Part shown: positions 16,123 to 25,873 of the stretch, piece by piece | Layout: every line of letters starts with the position of its first letter | How positions within the stretch are numbered: the first letter of the stretch is position 1 | Source: Pseudobutyrivibrio sp. | Lineage (GTDB): Bacteria; Bacillota; Clostridia; Lachnospirales; Lachnospiraceae | Direction: 5' to 3' | NCBI GenBank assembly: GCA_021442555.1 | Contig: JABUSV010000046.1 | Coordinates: forward strand, 1-39,511 | Length of the DNA stretch: 39,511 nt | Notes under the pieces: generated by a model | The model's database searches: none | The model's input: the letters and a program-made list of their open reading frames with translations, nothing else | Told to the model about the DNA's origin: nothing | Program-made: the position numbers and the translations under genes

Positions 16123-16845
16123 ATGCAAGGATACATTCATTCAACTGAATCATTTGGCTCAGTAGATGGCCCGGGAGTAAGATATCTTATCTTCTTTTCG
16201 GGCTGTGCCATGAGATGTGCATTTTGTCACAACCCGGATACCTGGAATATGACAGAAGGCACCCTCATGTCAGCAGATGAGCTCATAGAAAAAGCAATAA
16301 GATACAAGAATTACTGGAAGGATAATGGCGGAATCACCGTATCTGGTGGTGAGCCATTGCTCCAGATAGATTTCTTGACTGAGCTTTTTAGAAAAGCCAA
16401 GGAACAGGGGATTAATACCTGTTTGGATACCAGCGGAAACCCATACAGGGCTGATGGTCAGTGGCACGATAAGTTTTTAGAGCTTATGAAATACACAGAC
16501 CTTGTGATGCTTGATATCAAAGATATAGATGAACAGGATCACTTGACTCTTACAGGTCAGCCCAATTCCAATATTCTTCAGATGGCAACAGAGCTTTCTG
16601 ATATGGGAAAAGCTATGTGGATACGTCATGTATTAGTGCCAGAGCACTCTGATAATGATGACAAGCTTTACAGACTCAGAGCCTTCATTGATACTTTGGC
16701 AACAGTTGAGAGAGTGGAGGTATTGCCATATCATACACTTGGCGTATTTAAGTGGGAGAGCCTTGGCATTCCTTACAGATTAGAGAATATATCAGCTCCT
16801 GCTCCCGACAGAGTAGTCAATGCTGAGCATATTTTAAGAGATTAA
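16123..16845 (+). CDS. pflA: Pyruvate formate-lyase activating enzyme (radical SAM)
   Basis: 240 residues. It uses S-adenosylmethionine and a 4Fe-4S cluster to place the radical on PFL Gly727. The cluster motif C-x3-C-x2-C is Cys28, Cys32, Cys35 (CAMRCAFCHNP). The SAM-binding GGEP motif is in VSGGEPLLQ. It starts 6 bases after the pflB stop and has no clear SD of its own, so its translation probably depends on ribosomes leaving pflB. That would keep activase well below PFL level. A terminator follows. Confidence 0.96.
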   Translation: MQGYIHSTESFGSVDGPGVRYLIFFSGCAMRCAFCHNPDTWNMTEGTLMSADELIEKAIRYKNYWKDNGGITVSGGEPLLQIDFLTELFRKAKEQGINTCLDTSGNPYRADGQWHDKFLELMKYTDLVMLDIKDIDEQDHLTLTGQPNSNILQMATELSDMGKAMWIRHVLVPEHSDNDDKLYRLRAFIDTLATVERVEVLPYHTLGVFKWESLGIPYRLENISAPAPDRVVNAEHILRD

Positions 16846-16849
16846 TATA

Positions 16850-16910
16850 AGAGCATTCGATACAGATTTATGTGATTTTTTTGTAAAATCTGCATCGGAT
16901 GCTCTTTTTT
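16850..16910 (+). terminator. Rho-independent terminator of pflBA
   Basis: AGAGCATTCGATACAGATTT and AAATCTGCATCGGATGCTCT pair over about 20 bases with a few mismatches, followed by TTTTTT. The long stem gives strong termination. Confidence 0.9.
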
Positions 16911-16924
16911 GATATAAAATAATC

Positions 16925-16961
16925 ATCCCAAAGTGGTATTTAAGAAGATATAGTTTGGGAT
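16925..16961 (+). promoter_or_regulatory. Inverted repeat upstream of the esterase-GH115-GH2 operon
   Basis: ATCCCAAA and TTTGGGAT, perfect 8-base arms, two helical turns (29 bases) centre to centre. A weak -10-like TAATAG lies downstream at about 16979. It is a candidate operator for the xylan-side-chain operon, though a hairpin is also possible. Confidence 0.4.
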
Positions 16962-17029
16962 TTTGTTAAACTAATGTAATAGAGAAAGATTAACTTAATT
17001 ACGATACCGTAAAGGAAAGGCATAATACA

Positions 17030-18739
17030 ATGGCACAGGTTGATTTCGCACCACAGGACCCTACTGAAAAGGGCGCGTATTTTTACATAATGAAGGACAA
17101 GGATATCCAGGGCACACAGCAGCCTGATGGAGGCTATGTTCAGTTTATCTATCAGGACGATGGACGACTTATCAATGCATCCAGAATATGCGGTGGAATA
17201 GAAGATGACGCTATTTTGGACATGTTAAGGACCACAGCTGAATTCAGAAAGCTGGTGGCTGCTATTGGTGTGTCCGTACAGACTACCAATTTCAAGGAAA
17301 AAGTCACCTTCAGCTATCAGATGTACGGCAATAAGGACAAGTACTCTACAGGTACAACAATAAGCTCAAGCTTCATTACCAATGGTCTTGAGCAAATCAT
17401 AGACCTTGATAGTGTCGACTGGTCTGATGATGATATGGGGCCAGGTCAGCTTAGATTCACCTTCGAAAAAAAGAATGTCAAGGCACAGGCTACAGTCAGA
17501 TTTTACCTTAGAGAAGGCTATGATGTGCCTGAACCAATAGTCGACACCATGGTGGATGAGAGCTCGCCGGAATACAAGCTTATGATTCTGAGGTCTCTTT
17601 TGTCCATGGGCAACCCAACCAGAATCAAGAGAGCTATTGATAGAGCGAAAAATGGTGAGGATATTACCATTGCCTTCATCGGTGGTTCCATTACCCAGGG
17701 AGCGGGAGCTATTCCAATCAACACCAACTGCTATGCTTACAGATGCTTTGAGAACTTTGCAACCATGTATGGCAGTGGAAAAAATGTTCATCTGGTCAAG
17801 GCTGGTGTAGGTGGTACACCTTCTGAGCTTGGTATCGTCAGATTTGAGAAGGATGTACTAAGCTTTGGAGAAGTTAACCCAGATATAGTAGTTATAGAAT
17901 TTGCAGTAAATGATCACGATGATGAGACTGAAGGTGAGTTTTTCGAATCCCTTGTTCGTAAAGCTTTGAAGCTTCCTAATCATCCAGGTGTGGCGTTGCT
18001 GTTCAGTGTATTTGCCAACGATGAGAACCTTCAGGACAGGTTGATTCCTATAGGCAAAAAATACGACCTTCCAATGGTAAGTCTTAAAAATGCCGTAACG
18101 GACCAGTTCAGACTTCGCGCCGGCTTGGGACGTGTGTTGTCTAAGAATCAGTTTTTCTATGACATTTTCCACCCAACCAATCTAGGCCACAAGATTATGT
18201 CAGACTGTCTGTTGTACATGTTCAAGGAAATAGATCAGAATCAGGTATCAAAGGATGATTGCACAGAGGCACTGCTTAGGGAAGCAGCAGTATATGGCAA
18301 AAGATTTGATGATATCAGATACATGGACAGAAGTAACAGTGACCTCTACGCCAAGATTAGTTGCGGAGATTTTGATGGTACAGATAAGGATCTTCAGTGC
18401 TGTGAGATGAACGACGTGTTGGATAAGGTACCACAGTTTCCTGACAACTGGAACCATAATAAAGGAGCAGGTAATGAGGCCTTTGAGATGGATATTATCG
18501 CCAAATCTCTTGTTATGGTACACAAGGATTCGGGGGAGACCTGTTTTGGCAAAGCGGATGTTTTTGTAGATGAGGTTCTGGTAAAGATAATAGATCCTCT
18601 TGCAGTAGGATGGACACACTGCAATGCAAAGATTGTATTTAGTGAGGAGACAGCGGTAAGACATCACATCAAGGTGGCAATGCACCCAGGTGATGAGGAT
18701 AAGGCATTTACTATATTAGGTTTTGGAGTGGTTGAATAA
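17030..18739 (+). CDS. SGNH/GDSL-family carbohydrate esterase (probable acetyl-xylan-oligosaccharide esterase)
   Basis: 569 residues, no signal peptide, so cytoplasmic. Three parts: an N-terminal beta-rich region (about 1-185), an SGNH hydrolase domain (about 208-400) and a C-terminal beta-rich domain (about 440-569). The catalytic signature is complete: Ser220 (GGSITQG), the Gly261-Gly262 block (GVGGTPS), Asn294 (AVNDHD), Asp378 and His381 (DIFHPTNLGH). Such enzymes remove acetyl groups from sugars. Deacetylation of imported xylo-oligosaccharides is inferred from the GH115, GH2 and GH3 neighbours. Its stop overlaps the GH115 start (TAATG). A CE family number cannot be assigned by eye. Confidence 0.82.
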   Translation: MAQVDFAPQDPTEKGAYFYIMKDKDIQGTQQPDGGYVQFIYQDDGRLINASRICGGIEDDAILDMLRTTAEFRKLVAAIGVSVQTTNFKEKVTFSYQMYGNKDKYSTGTTISSSFITNGLEQIIDLDSVDWSDDDMGPGQLRFTFEKKNVKAQATVRFYLREGYDVPEPIVDTMVDESSPEYKLMILRSLLSMGNPTRIKRAIDRAKNGEDITIAFIGGSITQGAGAIPINTNCYAYRCFENFATMYGSGKNVHLVKAGVGGTPSELGIVRFEKDVLSFGEVNPDIVVIEFAVNDHDDETEGEFFESLVRKALKLPNHPGVALLFSVFANDENLQDRLIPIGKKYDLPMVSLKNAVTDQFRLRAGLGRVLSKNQFFYDIFHPTNLGHKIMSDCLLYMFKEIDQNQVSKDDCTEALLREAAVYGKRFDDIRYMDRSNSDLYAKISCGDFDGTDKDLQCCEMNDVLDKVPQFPDNWNHNKGAGNEAFEMDIIAKSLVMVHKDSGETCFGKADVFVDEVLVKIIDPLAVGWTHCNAKIVFSEETAVRHHIKVAMHPGDEDKAFTILGFGVVE

Positions 18740-21633
18740 TGATGTTTAATCTTGTTACTAACAATTCAAAGGCATGTATTATGGTTGAGCCAGAGGCTTG
18801 GCCGGGAGTAAAGAGAGTTGCAAAAAAGCTTGCAGATGATGTATGTCTTGTAACAGATAAAAGAATAGAAATAGTGGAGAATACTGCGGGTAAAAAATGT
18901 GACAGAATAGTTGCAGCTACCGTAGGTCGCAGTGCATATCTTGACACAGTGTCGGATAAGCTTGATTGCCTGGATAAGATAAAGGGCAAGCGTGAGGTAT
19001 ACGCCATAAGATTTATTGAGGAGGGCGGATACACTACATGTGTTATAGCAGGTAGTGACAAAAGAGGTACTATCTATGGCCTCTTTCATATCTCAGAGCT
19101 TATGGGAGTATCGCCATGGGTTTATTTTGCAGATGTAAAGCCTGCAAAGAAGTTTCAGGTAGTATTTGATTCTTCTATAGAGATGATTTCCAAGGAACCA
19201 TCTGTAAAGTACAGAGGCTTCTTTATAAATGATGAGTGGCCGGCATTTGGTAATTGGACCTTCAAGAATTTTGGAGGATTTACAGCTGAAATGTATGACC
19301 ATGTTTTTGAACTGCTGCTAAGACTAAAGGGTAATTATCTGTGGCCAGCCATGTGGACATCTTCTTTTTCACTGGATGGACCAGGGCTTGAGAATGCCAG
19401 ATTGGCAGATGAATACGGTATTGTAATGTCCAACTCTCACCATGAGCCATGTCTTAGACACTCTGAGGAATGGGATATTGTAAGAGGTGAGGATTCTATC
19501 TATGGCAACGACTGGAATTTCGATAAAAACAGAGAAGGCCTCATAAAATACTGGGCCGATGCTTTGGATAGAAATGGAGCTTTTGAGAACATCATCACTA
19601 TCGGTATGAGAGGTGAAAGAGACAGTGAAATCCTGGGCAGAACAGCCACTTTAAAGGATAACATAGATTATCTAAGATCTGTAATTATAGAGCAGAACAA
19701 GCTGATAAAAGAGCATGTTAACCAGGATATAATGCAGGTTCCACGTATGATTGCTCTGTACAAGGAGGTTGAGGCATATTATTACGGAGACAAAAACACC
19801 AAGGGATTAGAAGGCTGGTCAGAGCTTGACGGTGTAACCCTTATGCTTTGTGATGATAATTTTGCCAATACAAGAACTCTTCCTACTAAAAAGCTCAAGA
19901 ATCGTCCGGGTGGATGGGGATTGTATTACCATTTTGATTATCATGGCGATCCGGTATCCTATGAGTGGGTTAACAGCACTCATCTATCAAAGGTCTGGGA
20001 GCAGCTTACAGGAGCATATGAGTTTGGTATAAGAGATATATGGATAGTAAACGTAGGTGATTTAAAGCCACAGGAACTTCCGCTTACATACTTTATGGAT
20101 TTGGCCTATGACTATGAAAAATATGGTCTAAGTAACTCTAATTCGACTGGAAAATATATGGCAGACTGGGCAAAGAAATGCTTTGGTCCATATTTTAACG
20201 ACAGAGATGTCAAAGAGATAACAAAGCTTTTGGATCAGTACACCTGGTATAATAATATCAGACGTCCTGAATCTATCATGCCTGATACCTATCATCCAAC
20301 TAACTATGGCGAAGCCAACATGATGTTGGATGTTATGGATAAGCTTACAAAATCGGCAAAAAGACTTCTCAAGAAACTTGTAACTGCAGGATTTGGACCA
20401 GATGACGAGGCTTACAGTGCTTTTTATCAATTGGTGTACTATCCAGTTGTAGCTTCAGCTAATGTATATAAGATTGCTCTTTTGGGAGGCAGGAATCATC
20501 TGTATGCCTCACAGGGCAGAGTAACAGCCAATTCTCTTGCAAAAGAGATATCAAAGGCTATTGCTTTTGACAGAAAGCTGTCTGATGAATATCACAGTCT
20601 GATGGGCGGCAAGTGGTATGGTATGACTCTTTCAAAGCATATAGGCTTTAACAACTGGAATGATGAGGAATGTCAGTATCCTGTTATGTGCAGCATCACA
20701 CCTGTGGAAGGACAGCGAATGATTGTATCTGCTACAAATCAGACCAAGTCTTCTCAGGGTGGGGACTGGACCAGACAGACTATCTATATTCCAGATATGT
20801 TAGATCCAAAGGTTAGAAATGCTTCAATAGATATAGCATCTGGTGGAACAGAAGCCTTTGAATATAATATAAGCTGTGACGCGTCATGGCTGATTATTGA
20901 TACTCCTTCTGCAGTGGTAAACACTGAGACTACAGTTCATTTTTCCATAGATGAAGCAAAGCTTATGCTGGATGCAAAGGATAAAAGCTATGCTGTGGCT
21001 TCACTTACAGTCAGCACCAAGTCTGCTCATGTGGATGTCAAGATAGCAACAGTTGTATTTAATGAAGATACTTTAAAACATCATTATATTCCTGTTATTC
21101 CAGAAGAATTGGTAACAACTGCCAATCTGACAGAGGATGAGGTTGGACTAAAAATAGAGGCCAAGGAATATGAAGCCTGTGATAATCTGCAGATTTTGAA
21201 GCATTTTGGAAAATACGATTCAGGTATTAAGGCTTGTGATATTACTGCAACATATAGTTTGCAATCCAAGGCTCCACACGCCATATACGAAGTGGTTGCT
21301 CCTAAGGCTGGAGAGTATGAGCTGACATTTATGTTTACACCAGCCAATCCGGTAGATGCCAAGGGCTTATTGGATTTTGGATTAGCAATCAATGACAGTG
21401 CCCCAAAGAAGCTGTCATCCATTCACAAAGACTTTGTTGGAGGAGACAGAACCAATCCACACTGGGGTCAGGGTGTAATGGACAATATCCATACTTGTAC
21501 AGTGAAGGTGAACTTTGAACAGGGTAATAATACAATAAAATATATTGCACTTAGTCCCAACGTAGTGTTGGAACGTATCTTGATTAAAAATACAATAACT
21601 AAGTTCAAACCAGGTTTTATGGGAATTATGTAA
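18739..21633 (+). CDS. GH115 xylan alpha-1,2-glucuronidase
   Basis: 964 residues, no signal peptide. It is recognised as GH115 from the blocks YRGFFINDEWPAFGNW (about 158), LKGNYLWPAMWTSSF (about 196), SNSHHEPCLRH (about 231) and TIGMRGERD (about 287). The family removes (4-O-methyl)glucuronic acid from xylan and xylo-oligosaccharides, including internal residues. The N-terminal alpha/beta domain (about 1-150), the barrel (about 155-480), a helical part, a BACON-like Ig segment (about 690-780) and the C-terminal GH115 beta domain (about 820-964) are all present. It is coupled at both ends by TAATG overlaps to the esterase and GH2 genes. Confidence 0.93.
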   Translation: MMFNLVTNNSKACIMVEPEAWPGVKRVAKKLADDVCLVTDKRIEIVENTAGKKCDRIVAATVGRSAYLDTVSDKLDCLDKIKGKREVYAIRFIEEGGYTTCVIAGSDKRGTIYGLFHISELMGVSPWVYFADVKPAKKFQVVFDSSIEMISKEPSVKYRGFFINDEWPAFGNWTFKNFGGFTAEMYDHVFELLLRLKGNYLWPAMWTSSFSLDGPGLENARLADEYGIVMSNSHHEPCLRHSEEWDIVRGEDSIYGNDWNFDKNREGLIKYWADALDRNGAFENIITIGMRGERDSEILGRTATLKDNIDYLRSVIIEQNKLIKEHVNQDIMQVPRMIALYKEVEAYYYGDKNTKGLEGWSELDGVTLMLCDDNFANTRTLPTKKLKNRPGGWGLYYHFDYHGDPVSYEWVNSTHLSKVWEQLTGAYEFGIRDIWIVNVGDLKPQELPLTYFMDLAYDYEKYGLSNSNSTGKYMADWAKKCFGPYFNDRDVKEITKLLDQYTWYNNIRRPESIMPDTYHPTNYGEANMMLDVMDKLTKSAKRLLKKLVTAGFGPDDEAYSAFYQLVYYPVVASANVYKIALLGGRNHLYASQGRVTANSLAKEISKAIAFDRKLSDEYHSLMGGKWYGMTLSKHIGFNNWNDEECQYPVMCSITPVEGQRMIVSATNQTKSSQGGDWTRQTIYIPDMLDPKVRNASIDIASGGTEAFEYNISCDASWLIIDTPSAVVNTETTVHFSIDEAKLMLDAKDKSYAVASLTVSTKSAHVDVKIATVVFNEDTLKHHYIPVIPEELVTTANLTEDEVGLKIEAKEYEACDNLQILKHFGKYDSGIKACDITATYSLQSKAPHAIYEVVAPKAGEYELTFMFTPANPVDAKGLLDFGLAINDSAPKKLSSIHKDFVGGDRTNPHWGQGVMDNIHTCTVKVNFEQGNNTIKYIALSPNVVLERILIKNTITKFKPGFMGIM

Positions 21634-24600
21634 TGAAAACATTATTTAATGACGGATGGTCATTTAAAAAGATTCCATTTCAAGAAAACTATGATTATGA
21701 CAAGGCTAGGACCCTGCAGGGTCTTAGCCTTGTTGCGCTTCCACATGATTATCTGATATATGACTGCCACAATCTCTATGAAAACAGTATTGGTGTATAT
21801 AAGAAGAATTTTTTTATAGACCGCATTTTAGACAAGCATTATGAGATATATTTTGAAGGAGTATATATGGATTCTTCAGTGTATCTTAATGGTGTTCATT
21901 TAGGAGACTGGAAATACGGATACAGCAGTTTTCATTATAATATGGATGAAGCAATAGTTGAAGGAGAGAATGAACTAACTGTAATAGTAAGACATCAGTC
22001 TTATAACAGTCGCTGGTATTCAGGGGCGGGAATCTATAGAAATGTATATCTGATATGCTGTGATGCCAATCATTTTGTTACAGATGGCTTTTACATTACC
22101 ACTGTGAAAAACAAAAGACATTACGATTTGGTTGTAGAATTCGACGTAGTGATGGATTTTAACAGCGAAGCATCAATAAGAATACAGCTTTATGATAATC
22201 TGATGCATGAGATAGTCGATGCGAAATATAAGCTGACTGAAGTGACGATAAATAACCATATACTTGTAACTATAGGGGACTTGCAGGTAAAGGAATGGAG
22301 TGCAGATGAGCCAAATCTTTACAGCTTTAAAGCCGGCCTTGTCTATAAGGATAAGATAATTGACGACTATAAAACTAATATTGGTTTTAGATATATAGAA
22401 TTTGATCCATCTAAGGGAATGGTGGTTAATGGGAAGCATACAAAGCTTAGAGGAATGTGCCTTCATCATGATTTGGGGGCCCTTGGTGCAGCAGTAAACA
22501 GGGCTGCTGTAAAAAGGCAGCTTGAAATAATGAAGAACATGGGCTGCAACGCCATAAGAACTGCTCATAATATGCCATCAGCAGAGCTTTTGGATATATG
22601 TGATGAGATGGGATTTTTTGTTGTGGATGAAGCCTTTGATATGTGGCAAAGCCCTAAGAATCCTTATGACTATGCAAGATTTTTTGACGAGTGGCAGGCA
22701 AAGGATGTAGCAAGCTGGATTAGAAGAGACTGCAACCATCCCTCTGTAATCATGTGGTCCATTGGCAATGAAATAGCAGATACACATACAAGTAAAGAAG
22801 GACCAAATCTTACCAGTCTTCTCAAATCCGAAGTGGAGGCTATAGACTATCGTGGACATGCCATGGTTACAATAGGATCAAATTATATGCCTTGGGAAGG
22901 GGCAAGGGCATGCGCTGATGTAGTTAAGCTTAGTGGCTATAACTATGGAGAAAAATATTATGATTCTCATCACGATATGTATCCTGACTGGTGTATCTAT
23001 GGTTCTGAAACTGGCTCGGTAGTTGCAAGCCGTGGCATATATCATTTCCCATACAGCGCATCTAAGTTAGCAGATGAGGATATGCAGTGCTCCGCTCTTG
23101 GAAACAGTTCTACCAGCTGGGGAGCTAAAAGCGTAGAACAGTGTATTTATGATGATGAAACAAGAGAGTATTCTCTAGGACAGTTTGTATGGTCAGGATT
23201 TGACTATATAGGCGAGCCAACGCCTTATCACACAAAAAACAGTTACTTCGGACAAGTAGATACTGCAGGCTTTCCTAAGGATTCTTATTATATATTCAAG
23301 GCAGCATGGACACCTATTGACAAGGAGTGCGTATTGCATATTTTTCCATACTGGTGCTTTAATGAGGGGCAGCTTATTGACGTCAGAGTAGCTACTAACG
23401 CGCCTAAGGTGGAGCTGTTTTTAAATGGTGTATCATTGGGTGTATCCCATGATAATATCTGGCAGTTAAAGTATGTGCCAGGAGAAATAGAAGCAGTAGC
23501 TTATGATGCAGATAATAAGATAATAGCAAGTACTTTGCGGCACAGTTTTGGCGACCCATACAGGTTGGATATCAGAGAGGTAAATGCGCATGAACATGTG
23601 GCTGGAACAAGAGATTTGATATTCTATGAGGTGAACTGTCTGGACAATGAAGGAAATCCTGTGGAAAATGCCAATAATCTGATACAGGTTATGGTATCGG
23701 GAACTGGAAGTATAGCTGGATTAGATAACGGAGACAGCACAGATTATTGCAACTATAAGTCTGATGCAAAGCGTCTTTTTTCAGGTAAGCTTTTAATTAT
23801 GATAGCTGTTCATGATGAAAAGGGGGATGTCGTTGTCGAGATTTCAAGCCCTGGTTTAGTAGGGACAACAATTACAACAGCTGTGACAAAACAGGATGTA
23901 ACAGCGGGTTGGGGGACTTATATACCAGAACCGCTATCACACACGGTGTTGGATTATACAATGGAGCCATACAGGGTAGAGCTAATCTGGCTTAATGAAT
24001 CAAAGCTTTGCGCAAAGCTACATCCTAAGTGCTGTAATAACAAAAAATACTGGGATAGACTACAATTTAAAGCTGTTTCTGAAAAGGGATATGAGCTGGG
24101 TTATGCAAGGCTCACAAAGAAGGATAACTTTGCGTATATTACTGCAATATCTGATGGAGATTACAGAATAAGATGTACCTATAGCAATAAAACTGGTGAA
24201 GTAAAATTGATTTCAGAGCTGGAGCACAGTATAAAAGGACTTAAAAAAGCCTGGGTGAATCCATATGAAATGATAGTTGGCAGCTCATACAGTAGAAGCG
24301 AAGGAGAGATAACAAGTGGCAATGAATATGGCGTTGCAACAGCAAGGGATGGACGAACAGTAGTATCCTATGACGGACTTGACTTTGGGGATTATGGTGC
24401 CAATACCATACATCTTCCAGTTTTTGAACTGGCCGGGGCAAGGTGCCCTATTGAGATATGGCAGGGATATCCTGGTGAGAAAGGTGCAGTATTAATTGAT
24501 ATTTTGATATACGAGAAGCCTAGTATATGGAATACATATCAGGAGCAGGTGTATATATTGCCGAATCGAGTACAGGGTGTTGCTACAATTTCTTTTGTAT

Positions 24601-25013
24601 TAAATCAAAAAATTCACCTCAAAGGCTTTTATTTTGACAGGCTAAAAAAGGCTTATGACAAGCTTACACCTAAGGAGGCTTCAAGTGTATATGGTGATGA
24701 TTTTGTAAGAACCGATGAGGCTATCTTGGGAATAGGCAATAATGTTACCATAGAATATGATGAAATGGATTTTGGATGTGAGGGTGCAACTAAGGTTATT
24801 ATATGTGGCAGAACCCAAAATCTTATTTTACCTATTCATATCGATGTGGAAGGTGATGGTGGAAGCAGTAGACAGATTGTAGAATTTACAGCCAGTGAGG
24901 AGTATAAAAATATGTCTTTTGATATAAAAAAGATAAGCAAAAACGTGAAGGTTTCGCTTATCTTTATGCCTGGTAGTCAATTTGATTTTAAGAGCATACA
25001 GTTTTTCTCTTAA
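21633..25013 (+). CDS. GH2-family glycoside hydrolase with extended C-terminus
   Basis: 1126 residues, no signal peptide. GH2 sugar-binding domain (about 1-150), Ig-like domain (about 150-255) and TIM barrel (about 256-560). Acid/base is Glu380 (SIGNEI) and nucleophile probably Glu459 (YGSETGS). A DUF4982-like domain (about 570-650) and a further beta domain (about 660-760) follow. The last 350 residues hold two similar CBM6-like modules, marked by YDGLDFGDYGAN (about 910) and YDEMDFGCEGAT (about 1040). Most relatives are beta-galactosidases. Here removal of a galactose or other beta-linked cap from xylan side chains is inferred. Exact specificity is unknown. Its 3' end overlaps the convergent AraC gene by 4 bases. 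Confidence 0.88.
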   Translation: MKTLFNDGWSFKKIPFQENYDYDKARTLQGLSLVALPHDYLIYDCHNLYENSIGVYKKNFFIDRILDKHYEIYFEGVYMDSSVYLNGVHLGDWKYGYSSFHYNMDEAIVEGENELTVIVRHQSYNSRWYSGAGIYRNVYLICCDANHFVTDGFYITTVKNKRHYDLVVEFDVVMDFNSEASIRIQLYDNLMHEIVDAKYKLTEVTINNHILVTIGDLQVKEWSADEPNLYSFKAGLVYKDKIIDDYKTNIGFRYIEFDPSKGMVVNGKHTKLRGMCLHHDLGALGAAVNRAAVKRQLEIMKNMGCNAIRTAHNMPSAELLDICDEMGFFVVDEAFDMWQSPKNPYDYARFFDEWQAKDVASWIRRDCNHPSVIMWSIGNEIADTHTSKEGPNLTSLLKSEVEAIDYRGHAMVTIGSNYMPWEGARACADVVKLSGYNYGEKYYDSHHDMYPDWCIYGSETGSVVASRGIYHFPYSASKLADEDMQCSALGNSSTSWGAKSVEQCIYDDETREYSLGQFVWSGFDYIGEPTPYHTKNSYFGQVDTAGFPKDSYYIFKAAWTPIDKECVLHIFPYWCFNEGQLIDVRVATNAPKVELFLNGVSLGVSHDNIWQLKYVPGEIEAVAYDADNKIIASTLRHSFGDPYRLDIREVNAHEHVAGTRDLIFYEVNCLDNEGNPVENANNLIQVMVSGTGSIAGLDNGDSTDYCNYKSDAKRLFSGKLLIMIAVHDEKGDVVVEISSPGLVGTTITTAVTKQDVTAGWGTYIPEPLSHTVLDYTMEPYRVELIWLNESKLCAKLHPKCCNNKKYWDRLQFKAVSEKGYELGYARLTKKDNFAYITAISDGDYRIRCTYSNKTGEVKLISELEHSIKGLKKAWVNPYEMIVGSSYSRSEGEITSGNEYGVATARDGRTVVSYDGLDFGDYGANTIHLPVFELAGARCPIEIWQGYPGEKGAVLIDILIYEKPSIWNTYQEQVYILPNRVQGVATISFVLNQKIHLKGFYFDRLKKAYDKLTPKEASSVYGDDFVRTDEAILGIGNNVTIEYDEMDFGCEGATKVIICGRTQNLILPIHIDVEGDGGSSRQIVEFTASEEYKNMSFDIKKISKNVKVSLIFMPGSQFDFKSIQFFS

Positions 25014-25873
25014 GATACATAGGTATTTCTGTATTCTGAAGGCGTGCAGTTCAGGTTTTGCTTGAAGACTCTGTTAAATGTGGCCAGAGAGTTAAAACCA
25101 GAACGCATGGCAATATCCGATATACTAAGATCAGTGCGGTCCAGAAGTAATACTTCTGCGTAGCTGATCTTTCTTTTTGTCAAATATTCGTAGTAAGTAA
25201 CTCCTGTAAATTTTTTAAATAGTCGAATGAAGTGACTGGTGGAAAAACCTGTCATGGTGGCAAGCTCATCTACTGTCAAATCTTCTGTACAGTGGTCATT
25301 CATATATGAGCATAGATTATAGAATACATCTATGTAATATTGCTGCTTCTCGGCTTTTACATCGTTGAGAGTCTCTATTGAAGAAAACTGTATGCGACCT
25401 GCCTGAACAAAGAAGGCAATTATAAGAGAGTGTATGCTGGCTTCGTATAATGGAAGCTGTCTTGTATTCTCAGATACAATCTGCTTTAGTATGTTTTCTA
25501 AAATAGAATGTTCCTCAATATTATCTTTTTTTCTGAATACGGCACAAGGAAAGAATTTGGAATAAATAGAGTCAAATCCATTAACCTCTCGCAATACAGC
25601 GTGGTCAATGAGCATGATATATCGGTTACCGTTTTCAGGCGCAGACAGTTCGTGAAGCTCTCCTGAAGGAATAATCATTATATCTCCTGGTTCCAATATA
25701 TATGTAGTGTCTCGTAAAACCGCAGTGTAGTTGTTGGTTATTGGCATAATAACCTCAATATCTGTGTGCCAGTGAGGTGGATAGTTTTCTACCTGATCGT
25801 TGTTGTAGATTATGTAGTTGGCTTTACTGTTGTGGTTGACGATTTCCTGTCTTCCATGTAATTCTGCCTGCAT
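25010..25873 (-). CDS. AraC-family transcriptional regulator with cupin domain
   Basis: 287 residues. The N-terminal cupin (about 20-110) contains PPHWHTDIEVIMP and LEPGDIMIIPSGELHEL, the usual sugar-sensing fold. The C-terminal AraC domain (about 185-285) has two helix-turn-helix units: VDELATMTGFSTSHFIRLFKK and SISDIAMRSGFNSLATFNRVFK. SD AGGAGG lies 6 bases before the ATG. Set between the GH115/GH2 operon and the divergent GH3/importer operon, it is the likely local regulator of one or both, responding to an intracellular sugar. Confidence 0.92.
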   Translation of the reverse strand: MQAELHGRQEIVNHNSKANYIIYNNDQVENYPPHWHTDIEVIMPITNNYTAVLRDTTYILEPGDIMIIPSGELHELSAPENGNRYIMLIDHAVLREVNGFDSIYSKFFPCAVFRKKDNIEEHSILENILKQIVSENTRQLPLYEASIHSLIIAFFVQAGRIQFSSIETLNDVKAEKQQYYIDVFYNLCSYMNDHCTEDLTVDELATMTGFSTSHFIRLFKKFTGVTYYEYLTKRKISYAEVLLLDRTDLSISDIAMRSGFNSLATFNRVFKQNLNCTPSEYRNTYVS

